Shown: one piece after another, positions 60,096-64,000 of the stretch
How positions within the stretch are numbered: the stretch's first letter is position 1
Layout: each line of letters opens with the position of its first letter
Source of the DNA: Kingdonia uniflora
Taxonomy: Eukaryota; Streptophyta; Magnoliopsida; Ranunculales; Circaeasteraceae
Assembly: GCA_014058105.1 (NCBI GenBank)
Contig: JACGCM010001511.1
Span: 2,604,001-2,668,000, forward strand
DNA length: 64,000 nucleotides
Reading direction: 5' to 3'
The notes under the pieces: generated by a model
The model's input: only the letters and a program-made list of their open reading frames with translations
The model's database searches: none
What the model was told of the DNA's origin: nothing
Translations under genes and position numbers: made by a program

Positions 60096-60280
60096 TTGAC
60101 CAGCTTTATGTATAAGATAATGGTTGCAATAATGGTTAATAGATACTGGCAATTATTCATCTTCCTCTAAAAAGAGTTTTACAAATAAGTATCTATAAAA
60201 ACCGCCATTTACAATATATCACTAATAAGTACTAAACGATACAACAACCATCATTTTTAATATATCACTATTAAGTACTA

Positions 60281-60284
<4 letters not shown>

Positions 60285-60332
<48 letters not shown>
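60285..60332. repeat. (AT)n microsatellite
   Basis: About 48 bp of pure AT dinucleotide, just upstream of the second transposase remnant. Confidence 0.95.
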
Positions 60333-60334
<2 letters not shown>

Positions 60335-62888
60335 TTAACATGTCAAACAATAAGATAGAATCATCATCAATAAATAATAAATTTGTCATACCTTCTCAAA
60401 GTTCAGAGATAAGATAAAGAGAGTTAACAACCCATCAATAACCACCACAAATTAAATTAATAACTCTTTAATACACAAGCAATTTATAGAGAGCTTAAAG
60501 TACTAGGGAAAAATAAAAGCATCACATTTAACCTAAAATATGGGAGAAACAGACTTAAGACCTTAAATTTTTTTGTCCAAATTGGTAGGTTGAAAAGAGC
60601 TCAATATAAATTTTGTAATGTTACAAAAGAAATAGAAACCATCTCTTCTTTCTATGCCCCTTCACTAATCATATTTGGAAGACTATTTGAATTTTCTCAA
60701 TATTACCCATCTCTTTCAAGGTTGGATAACTGAAGTTGACTGGATCCTGTACTAACTATCATCCTGCTGCAATGAAGATCTTGAAAATTGCATTACCAAC
60801 TACATTCTACCACTTGTGGATAAAAAGAAATAACATATTTTTCCAAAAAGAAAAAAGTGAACCTCTCTCAATTATTAAGCAAATTTAGATAGAAGTGGCC
60901 TTCAAGTGTAAATCATCCTCCTTCAAGTTCACAACAGACAGTAGAATAACTAAAATCCTTGAAAGATGGAGCATTACTTCTATAACACCAGAGATTATAG
61001 ATACAAGAAAAATAGGCTTTAACGTCACCAAATTAAAGTAATTTATTTTAAATATGATGTTAATGCTCAAATTTTCAAATTTCACTCTAGAACATTAAAT
61101 ACTTGAAAATATCTACAACGTCATTTACTAAAACAGTGACGTTAAAACTATTATACAGTTTTCAATGTCACTTATATCAAAGACTTAAAAATAATTTACA
61201 AAACCACGTCGATCAAATAATAGTAATAATGTTGTTTCCCCACAATTAACGTGGTTTGGGGACCTTTAGGTTGATAATATAGCCGTGAGTGGAGATTGCG
61301 AAGCTAATTTCTAAAATTAATCATGAAAGAAATTAAGTTTGTTTGGAGAGGGAATGGTAAGATATTTGGGAGCAAATTTACCATTCAAGTCTAGAGCGAT
61401 CCCAAGGGATTAGATTAAACTTTAGTTGCTGCTTTCTTCTTCCACGAACTCCTATTTCTTTCCCAAAAATATTTCCCCAATCAAGCTCGAAGTAAGTTTA
61501 TCAAATTTAAGTTTTTTATTATCAATTTCTCTCTCTAAATCAACAACCAACGTAATACTAAGCACTACTTTTTCCCAATCTATTTAATTTGTAGGTCGAT
61601 GCTCTACAAAGAGGTGGGTTTGATTTCGATATGTAGCAAAGAATCAAAGTGTTGGTAGAAAAGGGTCTCAAGCCCAAATCTGCCAAAGAAAATTGGAACT
61701 ACTACTGCGGGTTTAGATTTTCTGGAACTGATTTCATCTCTAAACTTTTGTGGATTAGGGTTTAAATTTAGTTTTTGGGCTTTTGTTTGAATTGGGGTTT
61801 ATTGGTTTGAAGTATAGATCATAGATATATGCTGATTTTATTTATACATTTTTAGGTTGTTGGGAGTTTCATGAGAAAAATCATGGAGATCTTATCGAAT
61901 CCAAGCGCACACAATAGTTAAAAGATTGTCTCGTCCAATTGATCAGGTTCTCTCTCACTCCTTTCCTTTATAATTTTATTACTAGTATTATGTATTTTTA
62001 GCTTCTTACCATTTATTTCTTGGCTAAAGGTTTTGAGCTGGATTTGCTTGATGTTTCTATCAATGTGAGTGTTGGATTTGTATAAGATTTGGTTGAGGAG
62101 CTTCAAAAGGTTACGAAGTTCTGCATTAATTAGTGAATTGGGCCATTAGGACTCATCAGATTCTTTAGTGAAGAATTTATTTTGCTAACCTCAATATACA
62201 TTATGACGAGTGAACCAGAAATTTAATTCATATCTATTTGTATATCAACAAATAGTTTGAAATTTTATGTGATACATTTGTAGGATTCTAAGGTAAACTC
62301 TCAGAAAGCAGACTTTATGCTCGCGGCCTTGTACGTAATGTTTAATGAAAGCAAGGCTTCATAATATATTGTTGATTCAAAAATTAGGTTATGTTTAAAG
62401 CATACTAAGGTAAGGAGATATGTTTCTTCCTTATTCTCCTTTTTTTGAAGTGTTCTTCATGGTTATGTATATGACTTCTTCTTTTTTGGTGTTATTTTAT
62501 ACAACCCTTTATTGTACGTTTATGTGGTTTAGGTTGTTGTTTGCTGCACTATAGTGTTTAGTTTGCTATTGTCTCAAGTTTAAAAACTTAATGCTTTTAA
62601 TTTACAAGTAATGATTTGGGTCATCTTTTCATCACATATTCTTTCTGTATACTTGGACTAGTCGCTTCGTGGAAAATATAGACCTACTGGTCACATAAAC
62701 TATGTAACATAACAAGTTGATGTTAGGCAAGAAAATTCATTTTTAAGTTGTGTTTCATGTTTAATCTTGTTATTGAAGGATCTACAAAGAAGCCTTAAAG
62801 CCACATGTGAAGATTTAATCATTTAGTTTCTAAGATAGTCTAGGATCCAATACTTTTCTTTGTTACTAAGGTTAGTATTTTCTCTGCA
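60333..62888. other. About 2.5 kb with no clear gene
   Basis: A possible CACTA-type end lies near 60998 (TACAAGAAAAATAGGC). From 61380 to 62160 the base composition changes to gene-leader-like sequence (pyrimidine tracts, TTTGTAGGT, TTAGGGTTTAAATTTAG), but I find no coding frame. It may be a decayed host gene leader or non-coding transcript. Confidence 0.4.
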
Positions 62889-63488
62889 TGTAATGGCCTA
62901 ATTCCATAAGCTCGAGATGGCTCAGAAATATCTCTTACACCAATGTTCCTGTGATAAAAACTAATGTATAACAAGAACTGACACATGTGATTTAGCGTGG
63001 AAAATCTTTAAATAGGTTAAAAAACCACGACCTCGAGTTGAGGGCTTTAGTAACAGTAACTTTTATTACTTGAGGCTGATATCTTACTACAAGTGATCTC
63101 TCGAACTAGAAATATTTGATCTAGTAAATAAGAAATTTGGTATTTGAGAATCTAGAAAATTTAGTTTTCTTGGTGATTTCTCATATATTTTTTTGGTTTT
63201 TGTCTCTTTTAAAACTTTTTCCTTATATAGGCCTTGCTCGCAGTTCGTTATTGTGCTAAAGCACCTTCTCCGAATAATGAGAGAGGTGGTGGTTGACTGA
63301 GTAACTGTAGAGTTTGTGAGAGACAAGTGTCTTTGACTTGTTAATATTTTTCTATTGTGCTCGATCTACGTTCTTCATCAGTTCATGGTATAGGTGTCAA
63401 TACTGACAGTTCATGTCACGTATAAAATGCGTGAGTCTAATATGGAGGTAGTTCGAATTGGGTTAGGTTAAGGGATAGGTTCCTACAA
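62889..63488 (-). repeat. 3' LTR of E4 (600 bp)
   Basis: Plus-strand reading TGTAATGGCC...GGTTCCTACA; TATA box (minus CTATATAAGG) at about 63223-63232. The adjoining ATCGCCCCCTCAC is the polypurine tract, so this is the 3' end. Close relative of the E1 LTR. Confidence 0.8.
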
Positions 63489-63750
63489 TCGCCCCCTCAC
63501 GACTAAAGTTACAAGTGGCTTTGGTTGAGAAAGAATCTATGGAGTTGTGGTGCTAGAAGTTTAAAACAAATGAGGTAATTAATGTTGATTTGACTGGAAT
63601 AAAAATAGGTATTTGTTTTATATGGTGGGATGTATCTGCATTAAATGATGGTTGGAAATATTGATGTATGCGACGTTTGGGGTTATGTGAGTGGTTTTGT
63701 TTTAAATGATGACTGCCTTGGAAATATACCTATACATTAAATATCAGGGT

Positions 63751-63760
63751 TATATAAATA
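63751..63760 (+). promoter_or_regulatory. TATA box of the antisense unit (E4)
   Basis: GGGTTATATAAATAGT, identical to the E1 box, 70 bp upstream of ATG 63830 and about 260 bp inside the LTR edge. Confidence 0.65.
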
Positions 63761-63829
63761 GTGCACGTACCGTAGAATCTGGCAAAGTATGCTATTATTT
63801 AAAAAATTCTTTGTAATCCTTGAGTGATA

Positions 63830-64000
63830 ATGGTAAAAATCCAGAGGACGGTGCATGAAGAAAGGGTTGCTGCAGAAATGTAGAGATTCAAACTAAAATA
63901 CTTTGTCGATCAGTCTATAGAGATGCCCACCCCCACTTCCGTTCCACCGGCGTATTAGCGTATGTCAGAAGAAAAAGTAGTTGAAGCTGAAGAAGGATTT
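63830..64000 (+). pseudogene. First antisense ORF (E4), cut by window end
   Basis: ATG 63830, 342 bp from the LTR edge, starts MVKIQRTVHEERVAAEM and continues RFKLKYFVDQSIEMPTP, then MSEEKV. It matches the E1 ORF at 10029 along the visible 57 codons. In-frame stops after residue 17 and near residue 41 break this copy. Confidence 0.6.

Larger units (their letters stand above)
62889..64000 (-). mobile_element. E4: Tat-like Ty3/gypsy element, only its 3' end in window
   Basis: A minus-strand 3' LTR (62889-63488), its polypurine tract and the start of the antisense unit on the + strand. The rest lies beyond the right edge. Confidence 0.75.

Noticed and set aside
61380..62160. Host gene leader
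   Set aside because: The sequence has leader-like composition but no coding frame could be followed, so no gene is claimed.

Overview
This looks like a block of plant heterochromatin, probably from an AT-rich angiosperm nuclear genome. I see no convincing host gene, tRNA or rRNA. Nearly all coding sequence comes from transposable elements: Ty3/gypsy LTR retrotransposons, one gag-only retrotransposon and two PIF/Harbinger DNA transposons. Most copies carry stops, frameshifts and deletions.

Layout. E1 (1-10984, +) is a Tat-like Ty3/gypsy element cut by the left window edge: protease remnant, RT fused to a second RNase H by an internal deletion, integrase, a 160-bp tandem repeat, a long block of genes on the opposite strand, and the 3' LTR. 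E2 (10985-22520, -) is a relative pointing the other way: 5' LTR, gag, protease, RT, RNase H and integrase, then antisense genes on the + strand; its 3' LTR is missing. An unrelated chromovirus (23249-28859, +) has two 419-bp LTRs, an exact ATATC target duplication, a Met-tRNA-type primer site and a C-terminal chromodomain. E8 (29256-35265, +) is a gag-only LTR element with an exact AATTC duplication, and a PIF/Harbinger transposon (29523-32612) sits inside its 5' LTR. E3 (35981 to about 42790, +) and E5 (about 42812-48787, -) are two Tat-like copies tail to tail, making a 12.8-kb imperfect inverted repeat. E7/E6 (51063-57523, -) is a chimera of a non-coding LTR element and a truncated Tat-like element. 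A second PIF transposase remnant lies at 58940-60095. E4 (62889 to the right edge, -) starts with a 3' LTR followed by the start of an antisense gene.

The most interesting signal is the antisense gene cassette between integrase and 3' LTR in the Tat-like elements. In E1 it comprises: an ORF starting 334 bp inside the 3' LTR; a conserved small ORF of about 117 codons (MVRT-SQR start, CG-HQG-FRCN end), shared with E2; and a multi-exon gene for a protein of very roughly 1000 residues with a gypsy-type 'transposase' (Transposase_28-like) region, an acidic segment and a long coiled coil. Two of its introns have GT/AG borders and matching reading phase. E1 and E4 share the first ORF, its spacing from the LTR and the same TATA box (GGGTTATATAAATAGT) 66-70 bp upstream of the ATG. 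This points to a dedicated antisense promoter kept by selection or recent shared ancestry. Antisense extra ORFs are known in Tat-lineage elements; the promoter, intron phases and small ORF described here come from this sequence.

All calls come from reading the sequence and translations by eye. No database search or alignment program was run, so family names rest on remembered motifs.
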